The notes below the pieces were generated by a model. It had not been told where the DNA came from. It did not search any database and was given only the letters and a program-made list of their open reading frames with translations. Shown one piece after another: positions 36,216 through 48,800 of a stretch of DNA of 64,000 bases. The position numbers and the translations under genes are program-made. Position 1 is the first letter of the stretch. The number at the start of each line of letters is the position of its first letter. The stretch spans positions 7,548,880 through 7,612,879 of the forward strand of contig ML133383.1 in the NCBI GenBank assembly GCA_003864495.1. The letters run 5' to 3'. Source of the DNA: Nemopilema nomurai (taxonomy: Eukaryota; Cnidaria; Scyphozoa; Rhizostomeae; Rhizostomatidae).

Positions 36216-38315
36216 ATGTTTAGTTTAACAGAAAACGAGAAATCGCTAATTTTGGATGCACAAGCCTTGTTTGAGTCAAACGATGCGCAGCCGGGGTTGT
36301 CTTCCTTGCTCTGTTTCCTTTGCCCCAGGACCTGCTCGGAAAGCCATTTCTCTACAGAAAATAACAAAATCTTTCAAACTGTTAACGTATTTCATATTGA
36401 AAAGGGAATACCAACTCTGCAACAGGTGAGTTTGTCGAATCAATCTTTCAATGTACTGATTTCTTGCTACGGGAACTTTGAAGTTTATTTTCTGATTATT
36501 AATGATATGCCACGGTTGTGAATAATTCATGCCAGTTTATTATTTCATAATTAAGGATTTATTTATTGCAAGCTTGTTAAGAAGCTTAATTAGTTGTAGC
36601 ATTACCGGAGCACCATAATGTGATGAGCATGTGTATTGTTCACGTGGTTCTCACAAGAGAATTCGAGACACCTCGCCAACATCCGATTCGAGCAGATGCT
36701 TATCGGAACCCGATAGGAGCGAGCGGGCTTGTATTTTTCATTTCATCGAGCCCTCACGTTCATTCCTGCAGCAATTGCTTTTGGATGTTGTTCAGTTGAA
36801 TTGCTGCCATATTTCATTTGTGGAAAGCTTGCTGCGAGCATTGCGTCATACGCCAGAGCAATCACCAATATTAAGCCACGGAAAGCCATCATCAGCACAT
36901 GTTGTTCGCGGTGTCCGGAACAATCTTCGCTGACGTCATCAGAATGCTAATCCAACTTCGATCACAGTAGCCTTCGCACACGCATCCGTCTTTAGAATCT
37001 GCTTATCATATTTCAGGAATCCTTATTCGGAAAACCCTGGAACAGATCTTGACCGGCCAACCGGACGGACGCCATTTTAAGTGCGAAGTTCGCCTGGCAG
37101 CCAATCGGAGATTTCGGGTAAGCCAACATGCTTTATTTCTTTCATGATATTTATTTCATAATAAGTAATAAATAGTGTATTAGACATTGCGATGTTATTT
37201 ATGATATTCCTGCATCAAAAAGTGTGAGAAAAATTGATAAAGAGAGGGTTCTTTACATTACACTGCTGGAGTTTCTTTCCAAAGCTGCAGGCTTTTCTTT
37301 TACTTTTACCTGCAAGATCAATTGATGCTTTAGATTTAAAAATCAAATGAAAAAGATTATTTCCTTTTTTTACATTGTTACTATAGATACATTGTGAAGA
37401 CCATTTCAAATCAAGTCTGGCTATGTTTATCAATAAAATTTTGAAAGACCTTTGAGTTGAACTGAAGGGAATGGAACATTGACGGGTTTTGCGCAGTGTT
37501 TGGAAGTAAGCAAGAACCTAGGACAGAAGAAAGCAATTTCCAGACAACCCTAGATTTATGCAGATTTTTATTTTTTATCTACTGAAGGTACCTTTTAAAT
37601 TTAATTTTTCTCAGGCAATGCCCACTCTTAATAACAAATTCGTTGGTCATCGTGCATTTCCAGCAGGTTTCCGTCTCGTTCTTCAAAAAGGTCATTCTGA
37701 TTTCTGGCCGGCAGCTGAATTCGTCTTCATAGGTATTGAAAGCAGTTTGGCTTTTGGGCTGCACAGAGCTATCTTTTCCTTTTTGCGTTTGTGGGGATAT
37801 TTATCTTGTGTGTTTTGACCGTGAGAATGATTCTACCCAAGATATCCCTTCCCACTGTGGTGCGTTTTTACTTTAAATCAACTTTTTAGGAGTCCCTGGA
37901 AGATTAGCCAAATGCGTGTGCTTCTTGGTGAGCTTTGCAAATCTAAATGAGAATTTAAATGTCTTCAATGTCCTCTTGCTATTACTGCTGTACACATTGA
38001 AAGGTTTTGCCGGTCAGCTGCCCATGATTGTTGCCTAGAAACAAGCGCTTAGACTTTCTGCTTCTATAACCTGCTGAAGATCCGATAGTTCTTCGCATGT
38101 TGCTTTTACTTGTTTGTGAATTTATCTCCAGGCGACTGGATCAAGTAAGTCAACATTCTCATTCTCGCTGAAGTTCAGTCGACCTCATGTCATTGAGCAT
38201 CCACGATGGTTTAAAATTTAATATTTCGACGCAATTTAATTACAACTTTTGAGGGATTTCTTAAATGACTGACTGTGCGATTTTCTGGTTCTTTTGTGTT
38301 TTTAAAAGACGCTGA
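36216..38315 (+). CDS. Small protein with a possible N-terminal death-effector-like domain, six exons
   Basis: Model: 36216-36425, 36772-36910, 37017-37117, 37615-37732, 38132-38144, 38309-38315; phases 0,1,0,1,2 agree and the frame ends in TGA, about 195 residues. The first two exons resemble a death effector domain: an opening helix followed by LSSLLCFLC (compare the ELKFLC region of FADD), then an FHIEKGIPTLQQ loop and a helix LLDVVQLNCCHISFVESLLR followed by a leucine-rich end, like the LF..LE....L..LL..L..HDLL pattern of FADD and caspase-8. The second half (LIRKTLEQILTGQPDGR onward) is unrecognised and does not look like a death domain or caspase. An upstream coding exon is possible because the frame stays open 5' of the ATG to an AG at 36186. 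The last two tiny exons are the least certain. Confidence 0.45.
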
Positions 38316-41300
38316 CCAAGCAGTGCCTTATTCGGCGAAAGGAATATCCAGTGCACCATTGGAAGGAAGGGCAAAGCATAAACAATAAGGAGCTAATAGT
38401 ATTGAACTTTTCAAAGATTCGGATATTTATCTGTGCTATTCATGGCTGAATTTCTCAAAAATGTGTAATCATTGCTGCATTTTCTATGACTCTCAATAGT
38501 TTGACAACTTTTCGCGGCAGGGAGTATCCTTGAGGGGGAGAGAAGAGGGGGGGGGTATAAGTTTTTAACTTGAAGCGAGAAATGGTTTTAATTGCCTTAG
38601 TACCCCGTAAACTTAAGCCTGTTTCCACAAAGATTCGCCTCGATCCCATGAAAATTCAGCCTCTTCTTGATAGCGTATCGAAAGGATCTGGTTTCTGGTG
38701 TTTTCTCGAGACGGTGCGAATCCGGCTTCAACCTAGTGCTCCTTCGTAGCTGATTTCGCAGGACTACGGGAAGGCGTGTCACCTGTAAAGAGAAGTCCTG
38801 ATGCTTTTAAGAGCCGGATTCGAATACGTGAATGTAATGGGGTTTTATGTCCACATGATTTTATTAAGTGGAGTATAAGAGGAATGGTGCGGAGGTATTT
38901 TAGTACCGATAATAAGATTACTCTGAGATCAATCTGCTGAGATGCAGCCACATATACATGAGCTATACGAGAAATGACTGCGCCCCAAACTTAGAAGTTG
39001 AACCTATGTTTTTTACGAAGAAATCTTATTCAGACATATTCTGACAAAAAGATGACAACAAAGGGCAATTATAATTACGAGTAAATTACTCTAAAATTGA
39101 GCCCCGAGGGACGTGGGAAAGATGCCAATCCTTTTCCATTCTGCTAATTGTTTCTGAGACGTGCTGGCAAAATTGTTTCTGTTCAAGCATTCGTCTTGTG
39201 AATAGCCTAATTACGAAAATGAATAACTTTTTTCACCACAGCGTTCTAGCTGTAGGAGGCGGCTATTATTTATCTTTTCATCTACTCTTCGCAAAGGCTC
39301 CGGAAGCATTTTCTGGTGGCAGCAACAGCTGCACAAATAGGTCGCTGTTGCCGATTCTTAGTATAACGGGAATATTAGGAAAGATTTGATAATCCTTAGT
39401 GTTCACTGGAGTCTTGTCATGCCATGTTTTAGGCCTTATTACAACTGGAACATCTTTGGAAAGTACAGATAGGGAAGGGCAGATAGTAAAAACTGCTTGA
39501 CAGCCTCATTGAGTAATAAGTAATATTGGGTAATATGGTAAAGGTATTGTCGATTGCATCTTGTATAGTGTGTTTTTTGGTAGATAGGTGGAAAGTATTG
39601 TTACAAGCGCCTATGACTGGGACAATCAAGAAATGAAATAGGCCATCGACATTTGATAATCTATGTCTTCTTTTGCAATTAATCTGATAAGTAAAGTAAC
39701 AAAAAACTGCAGACTGCAGAAAACTTTTACCAGAATATTGATTGAAGAGGCAAAATAAACATGCTCATCTTAGTGACTTCAAAATATTTATTGACGCACT
39801 GCAGAGCCATGCTGTGAAACGTTCTGTTCTAAGCAAATGTTTTTCCCTTACAGCTCTAAGTTCCTAGGTTCCTGGAATAAATTACGAAGAATGAATAAAT
39901 TATGAATAAATTATATAAATTTTTGTATAAATTATGAAGTATGTCTAGGATAATCTTTTTTCTTTTAGCGTTTTTATAGAATGTCTCCTTTTTGCCACGT
40001 AGATTGTCTGTTGAGACAAAATCGCTGAAATCCCTGGTCGAATTTCTATGCGGTAAGTGCATACATGAAAATGGTTTTCTTTGCAGTCAATGTTGTGTTC
40101 ACACGAGACCGGCTTCGAAATGATCCGCATCATTTTTAGTTTTCGAGGACTTTCCATTTACACGAGACTTGCTTAAGCGCATTAATTTGGGATAATGTAT
40201 CTGAACTAATTTGAGTTCACCTAGCAAACTGAACTCATTTGAAACTGCACGTGTTTCTCTCGTGTAAACAATTGAAACTTGATCTTTTTGATCCACGTAA
40301 CGAGGGTAAAGGATTACGGATTGTAGCCAGAATTAAGATTGTAGCTTATTTTGATAAATTTGTTTGGCACCGATTCTGCAGAAGTCTCTCTGCATTCATT
40401 GTACGAAAGTCTTTAACCTTTCCTTTATCCTTTTAATTTACAAGTACCTTCCTCGCACAAGCATAAAAATAGAATAAATAGACAAGCCAAATTCTACCTA
40501 TCCTTCCCCTGTTCTACTTTTGATGCGTCAAATGACGTAAAGTTTTACACCTCCCTTCGACAATCATTTCTGCTAACTTTAATTGGAGATGAAGGTTTTG
40601 GTTTCCTTAAAGCTTCGAGCTGCACCAATTTAGGTTACGGATTATTTAGGCTAAAATTGAGTCCCTAATAGAAAAGCTTCGCTAGCTTCTCTTAAATTCG
40701 ATTTTGGCAGCCGTTTGAGCTAAGTAGTTCAATGATTTTGCCCAGAGAATATTTACTAGATAGGACAGATGGTTTTCGAATAGGCGTGGCTAGCTGCTCA
40801 AAGTTAATCGAATCGTTTCACCGCTTCAGGTTTTCTTTGCGACTGTTGATTTTTACATGCCGGCTCCTGTCTGTCCCATTTAAACCAACTAGAATTGAGG
40901 CGCTTTAAAAATTAAATTTATTGCGATCTAATACATGCGATAAACCGAAGTTCGTTGATTTGACCATTCGCCAACAATGGTTAATGTAAAGCTGTGATAA
41001 ATCTTAATTTCAGCAAAATTTTGAAGCAATATGAAATCAAGTCTGATATGAAGAGTACGGAGGAGCGTAACAAGTTCCACCTTCACAGCTTACCACATAT
41101 CTCTGCAGTGTTTACCTGATATGCAGCCCATGTCTAACTAGTGTTCTTCAAGTATAGTTTGCGAATTGCTTGACATTGCTATTTGCTTTGTTAAAGTGCT
41201 TCATAAATGCCGAAGAGGGTTGAACTTGCTATCGAAAAGAAGCACTTCTTGTCGCACATCATAGACTGCAATAGCCCACGTTACACCTTTATAAGATTTC

Positions 41301-42079
41301 TAGGCCTTGGTCTAATGCCATTAATGTCTCTCAATTAGAACCTTTGTATACTTCTGAAATTATATTAAGATTTCCCCTGACCAAGGCAAACCCTGCTCCA
41401 TCCCAGCCATTTGTGTCGGCTGATCTAGATGTAGACCCCCTTGCAATGCATTTGACCCCCTTGCAATGCATTTGACCCCCTTGAAAGGCATGTAGACCCC
41501 CTTGCGATACATGTAGACCCCCCTGCAATGCATGTAGACCCCCCTGCAATGCATGTAGACCCCCTGTTAATGTGGACTCCCTTTGCAAAGGGTTTAGAAT
41601 CTTTGCCCACTTGACCTGCCTGCAAATTGTAGTCTGTTCTCAAATCATAGATTTTTATGTCGAATGCACTACACTTACAAAGGCAAGCCCCCTGGTCCTC
41701 TGTTAGCACTGCAACGCAAAGCAGGCCTGCAGAAACTCTAAGATTCATACATACACACACACCTGGCATCCTGGCATACCAGATGGCCTACTCTTTCAAG
41801 GCTCCTTTATGAACTTGAGAGAGGCAAGCACAAATGAAATATACAAATTCTTAGATTTATATCACCTCCTCGACAAAGCACTTACTCGCAAATCGCTCTG
41901 AATGAATTATTGATCAGAAGTCGTCTTATTTTGATTTGTGACCACCTCAACGGCGATACCAGCGCTCCAAAGCTGTGCCCTGTCGCTGCATCAACACGTG
42001 CACGCGCCGGTTATCAGATGGAGGCCTAGCGACATTCTGTTTTCGCCTTGTAGGTATTTCATGAGACATCTGTTGAATT
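38316..42079. other. Intergenic stretch without a supported gene
   Basis: AT-rich with many stops in all frames. Contains a G-run region at 38530-38560 and a 21-bp minisatellite at 41429-41581. Short open frames at 39198-39389 and 40239-40436 have no splice context or recognisable features. Confidence 0.55.
41429..41581. repeat. 21-bp minisatellite, about seven copies
   Basis: Units of the form CCCCCTTGCAATGCATGTAGA repeat with small variations. The minus strand stays open through it because 21 is divisible by three, giving a repetitive frame that I do not regard as coding. Confidence 0.9.
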
Positions 42080-42162
42080 GATGGTATTTCGCTAGCCTAC
42101 TAGGCCCGGTTTTGGAAACCACCCGTAAAGAAGTCGCTGTCAGAGAGAGTATCACGTATAAT
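42080..42162 (+). other. Possible 5' non-coding exon of the acidic-protein gene
   Basis: A strong donor AT|GTAAGT at 42162/42163 follows a sequence without a downstream in-frame partner, and an acceptor CTTTCAG| at 42867 lies 28 bp before the start codon at 42896. Splicing the two would give a 5' UTR intron of about 705 bp. The 5' end is arbitrary. Confidence 0.3.
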
Positions 42163-42895
42163 GTAAGTATCTTGTGGAGTTATAGATTTTTCATTGTCGT
42201 CCTGAAGTGTAATCTCATTTCCTTTTAATAAAGTATCCACCTTCAAATATTTGATTACAGCGAGTTAAATGTTTCGGCTACAGGAGACCGTCAACATTAA
42301 ACTTTAATCTCTAACTTGCTTACTAAAACTAGCTTGGTCGGCAATCAGACTATTTCGTAAACTTTTTCGTTTCATGAAAATTCGCTATCAGAAATACTCC
42401 AGTTTTCCATGTCTGCTGCTTGCTGTATAGTTTTTGTTGTACGATTTTCAACTCTTGATAAACAGATTTATCGGAGTCGTAATTACTGATTTGACGATGC
42501 GATCGAGGTTTTTATCATCAAGTTCTTATGCTTTTCAAGTAATTTCGAACTCTTTTATTTAGAGGATCGCTGGTTTTAACAATATCCTAGCTTATATCGG
42601 AGATTTCGTAGAAGCGTTCGCGCAATTATGAACGAACCCACTCCAACGCCTGTACGAATTCAATGCCTATTGACGCACTGATTGAATTGGTCCATTATTC
42701 GACTTGTATTGAATGTTTTTAGTATACCTCCGTTCGTTGTTGTTTTTTAACCGACAATTATCACTTTTTGAATTACTCCAAAGCATCGATTCAGAACTCC
42801 AAAAGTACTTTGCCAGTTAGGAAAACGTCTGAATGCACGCATTTCACTTGAGTTATTCACCTTTCAGATAGTTCTTGCGGCCTAGATCTTGAGAA

Positions 42896-45800
42896 ATGTC
42901 CGGCTCCGCGCCTGACAGGGAGGAACAAGACGCGAGCAGTTTCAGCGAGGCAGCCCGCGATACAAACCTGAAGCCAGGTGTTGCCATCCCCTGCGAGGCA
43001 GCAAAGAAGACGTCACAACGCAAGGACACAAAGGACTCTGGCTACGGAGGATGCTCTTCGGAATGCGAGGAGGAGCTGCAACTGTTGCCAGATTGGTGCT
43101 ATCAGTATTTGCAAAGAACTGACGTCAATAACGAGGTCTTGTGCAAGGATGTTGATGATAAAAAGACGTTTGCTTGTGAATTCGAGTACAAGGACAGAGG
43201 CACCGCGTTTGGCAGCAAACAAAACACCAGCAAAGTTCAAATCGCCTGGATGACACAGAATGAGGAAAGGGGTCTTGAGAGCGATGAATGCCGCAGTAAG
43301 GTGGACAGTAATGTTGGCGTAGCACCGCAGGGGAAGGTCTTCACCGAGGCAGCGAGTGAAGTTAAGGTTGGTGATGTCAACGCAAATATCTGGCTTGAAT
43401 CTGATATAACTCATTTTACGGCCATGGGACTGTAGGTAGTTGGTAGCAGCAGACATGGTTCATGCTGTGTTTTGGCGAGGCAGGCACTGGCTTAGGAATT
43501 TTCGTCGTTTAAAATCTAGTTATCTTTCACAGCCACGGAGTACCCCTTTCTGCCTAACCTACACTTCAAGTATGTTTTCAAGTCCTTAATAGGGGGTGAC
43601 CTTGCGTTAACTGGTTCTATAACTAAGCTTATTTCGAGTTCCTATTGAAAATTAAGATACCTTCTCTTATTCTGAATGCTGACTGGGCTTGTGGGCGAAC
43701 AGGAAATGGGCCATGCTGCTAGGAGGGGGGCCAGGTCTACCAGTAGGGACACGTATTCTTGGTTAGAGTACCCTGGCTATGGTAAAGTATCACGACTTCC
43801 ACTAGCTGCATTCGCACTTTAATGCAGGGCAGGTACAGGAAAGTTTTATTCCGCACAAGCATATTACCTTTCCATTATTTCATTTTCGGGTAATTCTAAG
43901 GCTTACATCAAATTTTCTTAAAATTTTCAAAACACAGTTCACTATTTAAAAAACCCGAGTTGCATGTTTTGGCTAAGTAACAGCTCGACAATAGCCCCCG
44001 GGGCCGCTGCCGAAACGGCTATAGGTCAAATAATGTTACGGTCCGGGGCACGTGGTCGCTCTTGAAGCCCTGTTTAGGAAGAAAACAGATGGGTATGAGT
44101 ATAAAGCAAAATTTTCCATCATTTTGCTTCGCATGAAGACACCGCTAAATGTCAACAGCTAGATGAAAGTTCTTGTAAATTTTGCTCATGCTCTAATGAA
44201 GATAATATTTTGAAGAATCTCAAGAAAGCCTGGTTTCCTTCCTACTTGTCATGTTGAACTTGTTTTTGCTTTTATAGTTGATTTGAATCGAAGCATAGTC
44301 TGGATAGTATACTTTATAAAACCTGTTCTACCTCATTTTGTCTGGTTGACTGTGTATGTGTCTTGCATTGGCGTGTGTTTTTGACAATTTCCCCTTTCAA
44401 GATTGGCACTCGTGAAGATAAACTGTCAATATTCGTTAAAAGTAGGCAGGGTTTCTTGCTATTAACTTGTCAGAGAGAAGCACCTGCCCTTTCATTTCTA
44501 TCACCTGAGGAATATAACTCAATACCTTATGCTTCTGTTTGCAGCCGAACAAAAGACACCGGAGGATGACACCAGTACCGCTTTCGAATCCAGTCAAGAT
44601 TTGTAAGCAACCCTCCACTTTTAAATTCGTAGCTTTAAATTCTGAGTGCACCAAAAGATTGTACGCTCAATCTTGTACTTAGCGCTATTCATGATCTTTG
44701 TAAAGGAATACGAATTATTGTATCCATTCCAAATAAATTTCACGGTACAATGCTTTATTGTAACTATGCTAATGCACAGTGCTGAGCAAATGCTGCGCAG
44801 TTGTTGCGTTGTCGTTCTGCGCAAGCATTACGGTCTCGTGCTTTATTTCATGTGTGCTAGCGAAAAACAACTACGCTTCGTTACAGAAGCACAGATTTTA
44901 ATCTGGTACAGCGATCTATAGCAGTTGCGGTGCCGTGCTTCGCAAGTGTTGCGGTATCGCGCTGCGCAATTGTCGCGCAAATGTTGCGGTATCGCGCTGC
45001 GTAATTGTTGCGCAAGTTTTGCGGTACCGCGCTGCGTAATTGTTGCGCAAATGTTGCGGTACCGCGCTGCGTAATTGTTGCGCAAATGTTGCGGTATCAT
45101 GCTTCATTGCTGCATAGAATAATACCTAATTTTCGGCAACCGACAAGGATCATGGTTTATGTAGCTCAAATTCAAACATCAACATAAAGAGACAGCGAAA
45201 AGCAAGCATATTTTGCTGAAATTAATTGAAGTGACATCATCCTGCCCTTTTTGTGGTAGCACGACTATTTTCTTCAAGTGCCAGCTGTAAAAAATTACAA
45301 GCATCCTCCATTAATTGTTTTTTTCGCTTGTAAGTGCCTTTTGTTTACGAACAATGGTAGATAATGTACATTTCAAAATGCCTCTTCGACTCTTTCTGAT
45401 AAACGGCTGCTTTAATTTATCAGTCGGATCTCGTTCATAAAACGTCTTGCAAAAGAACTTGAAATAATTTTGATCGCAGTGGAAAATCAGCATTAATGAC
45501 CATGTGTTTCATTTTTGAGTCACCACACTAGAATTAATTTTCGCAAAAGTCCCTGAAAGACAGGAAGCGAAGATATGCCCGTCTTCTACCAACATATATT
45601 AACATTGAGCTAACTGCAGCCGTGTGATAAATCAGCTGATAAACTGAAATACAATTTGATCTTCTGTTAAAAGTATTCTGAAATTGCAGTAAGATGCTAT
45701 GCCTTTTTCGTAACGTCCACCATTTATACTCTTTGCCGGGACTTTGCAAAAGATAGACCACTGTTGCTCAAATACTGTATTTCTCCAGTAAGTGCTAGGC

Positions 45801-48800
45801 AGTTTCAAAGTGACCGGCACAAGGAAAGAAAAGATACAACTGCAAAAGAAATCATCAGAAGAAAAAGTTCTTTTTAAAAGACGGTTCTGATACAGTTAAA
45901 GTTTGGTCATGATTTATCCTTGTTTATAGCAGTAGCCGCCAGGACTTTCCAGTTGTCACAATGTGTTCTCAAGTATAATCGTTCCTGAATAGTTTCTTTT
46001 TGTTCATGGGCCTCAAAAAGTTTCAAGATTACTTTAACCACGTGGTTTTTGAGCCAGCCTCTGCGTTCGTCAAAAGCGCTGCAGCTTTATATAACCAGCG
46101 TTCTGTTGTGCCTGTAAGAAAAGACCAAACACGTTTAGATTCATTTCTTCTCGTCTATTGAGAGAGAAGTTCGTCCCCTTTCTTTAGAACATCTCTAATG
46201 TGGAATACGAGCAGGATCAGTACGCATTGATTGAAATTGGAAAATCGTAATTTTTCTGCTTCGTTTCCCAAAATTTATCAACATGGCGTCATCACCATGC
46301 CAACAAAACAGTCATCGCCAAGGAAACAGTTCAGTTTTGCTATTTGTTCTGACCTATAGGTCCCTTTTTTTGCTTATGCCGTGGGAACTGTATCTCCTGG
46401 TAACGACTCCGGTGTAATACATTTGTATGAAAAAAATCCCCCTGGCAGGCCAATCTTCCTAATTCAGTAATGCAATGTCTTCAAAGTGATCAGATCTTGC
46501 CTTTCTCCGTATGTTCGGCGAAGAATCGTTGATTTCGTGTATTTTTGCAGATTGTTAGATAATCTTGCAGGCGTTTTTTTCAAATTGAAGCGCTTTTCGT
46601 CGAGGCTTTAATAATGAATGCGGGTTGCTGTCAAGGATTGTCATAGTAATCAGCATCCAAGTAGGTCGAGATAAGCGGGACATAAACCGAGAATGCATGC
46701 AAATACGATCTTGAACGCATCGCAATTGCATAAACTGCTGTCCAGAAGGTTTCGTATGTGTCGCTGTAGTTTACGCGTCCAAGTAAACTGTTAGTGGTGG
46801 AAAGATGCGAAGGTGGCAGGGTAATTTATGGAGCGTAATCTAGGATATTTAATTAATGAAACATAGGGATAATAGCTATTTATGCAAATTATACATAAAT
46901 CACATACCATCGTATACGTCCTTTCCTGTCCTGTTTTATCATGTCCTTTCCTGTCATGTCATTTTATGCCCTGTCCTATCTCGTCCTGTAATTTCCTGTC
47001 CTGTTCTGTCCTGTCAGGTTCTTCCTGTTCTGCCCTTTTCTGTCCTGTCCTGTCCTGTCCTGCCTATTCTAGCTGGTCCTGCGTTGTTTCGTTCTATCTA
47101 GATTTTGTCCCACAAATGTTAGTTGTACATTTTCGAGCATTGCATGTATGCAGGCGCTTTGAAACTGTTATTTATCTCTTGTTTAAGGCCTTGCTTCCCG
47201 ACCCGACTGTCTCTTTGTCGAAGAAGAGGATACGGAAGATCTGAATGATTTTAATACGGATGACGACTTTGTCTATCAAGGATTGCCTCAGCTATCCTCT
47301 GTGAGTAAAATTGCTTCATTAGATGCAATTTTTAGTTTGTATTGGCAAAACAGTGAACCTTCCAACAAAATTTTCTACTATGTTTTTGCTTTAGACTGAG
47401 TTAAAGATATTGCAGGTAGATATTGTTTGTAATAGTTGGGCTGTCAAGCATTTAGAATCGATGAGCATATTTTTCTTTGCTTTTATGGTGAAAGCAAGTC
47501 GGCTTTTTTCATCGGCAAATAAATGCAGTCCACCAAACAATCCAAGTACCTCTTCCTCTATGATCTCCCTGGTGGATTCCTTGTCACAGGCTGTAAAAAT
47601 TTTTTAGAAACAGTTGGGATCTGCTCACTTATCAAAAAGATTCATCACTAAACTTTGCCAAAGTGACTTTTCTCTAAGAATACATGTATTCTTTCAGGCC
47701 AAGTAGATAACTTAGAACACAAATTACTTTCAAGTGATATTTCCATTAAGATAGCAGATGATAGGAACTGATTCACAAGATCATTCATACAAGCGACAGA
47801 GTGTTGTTTATTCTTTTGGTAGAAATTTTTGTGCCAGATTTGGCAACAGCCAGATATCCTCCGCATATTAATGTTTTATGAATGACCTTAACCCAAATGA
47901 ATGGCCTTAAACCACGTTTCTTGTACGAAGTCTCATGTTGATTTTCAAAATGTTGTTTTCAATTTAGAGTCCGAGGGGAAGCCCCAAACAACTGCAAAGG
48001 ACTATCAAATATAAAGCAGGTATTTTCAGACATTTCTAATATAACGCAGCATAGCTTAGATTTGTCTTTGTCCTAAATGGAAGTAAAAGTCTTTCAAGGA
48101 AGGTAACCCCAGGTAAAATTGATTCTTTAAGCTATTTCCTTGACTACGGTCAAGAAAGCAGCTAAGCTTGAAGAAACAATTTAAGAAGGATTCGTTGATT
48201 TAAACGTTAAGTTTCTTTAATGCAGATGGCAAGACTTTCGTTGTGTATACCATTCTACGTGTATAGAATGATAAATTTCTAAACCAAAGCTCCCTGCTCA
48301 CAAAATACACTAATTCAAATCAAAATACATAATTTCTTTTGGGAAAATTATCTTTTACCATTTACCTGGTAATGGCTACAGACAAATTTAAGATTGCCAA
48401 CTGTTTTCAATGCCCTGATTTCTATTAAAATTGGAAGAATAAGACAGAATAAGTCAAAATCCAAGTCATCTGTACGTAAATTATTCTATCTGCCGTGCTA
48501 GGATGATAAAATCAGCTGCACGCTTTGAGCTGAGTCTTTAAGAAGTGATTGTCACCATTGCTATTAGACGCTACGCGTTTCTAAGGCAACCTGCGAAACT
48601 TAATGCCTTATTGAGCAACGAGCAAATGTAACTTTCCACATTGTTGTGAGCACTCACTTTTCCAGCTGCTGTTTCAAGCCTCTGTGAAGGAGACAACTAT
48701 TTACGTGGCGATCTTAGTTTGTGTTGCCATTTACTTTTGACTAAGCAGCTGTCGACAATAAGCGAAAGCATCTTTCTTGTAGCGTTTCAAAAAATGGATG

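Noticed and set aside
40070..40270. Partly inverted CACGAG/CTCGTG segments suggesting a MITE
   Set aside because: The matching stretches are about 12 bp and interrupted; no termini or target duplication could be set.
41429..41581. Array resembling CRISPR repeats, as also at 44924-45101
   Set aside because: Units are directly adjacent without unique spacers and the locus is animal nuclear DNA; these are minisatellites.
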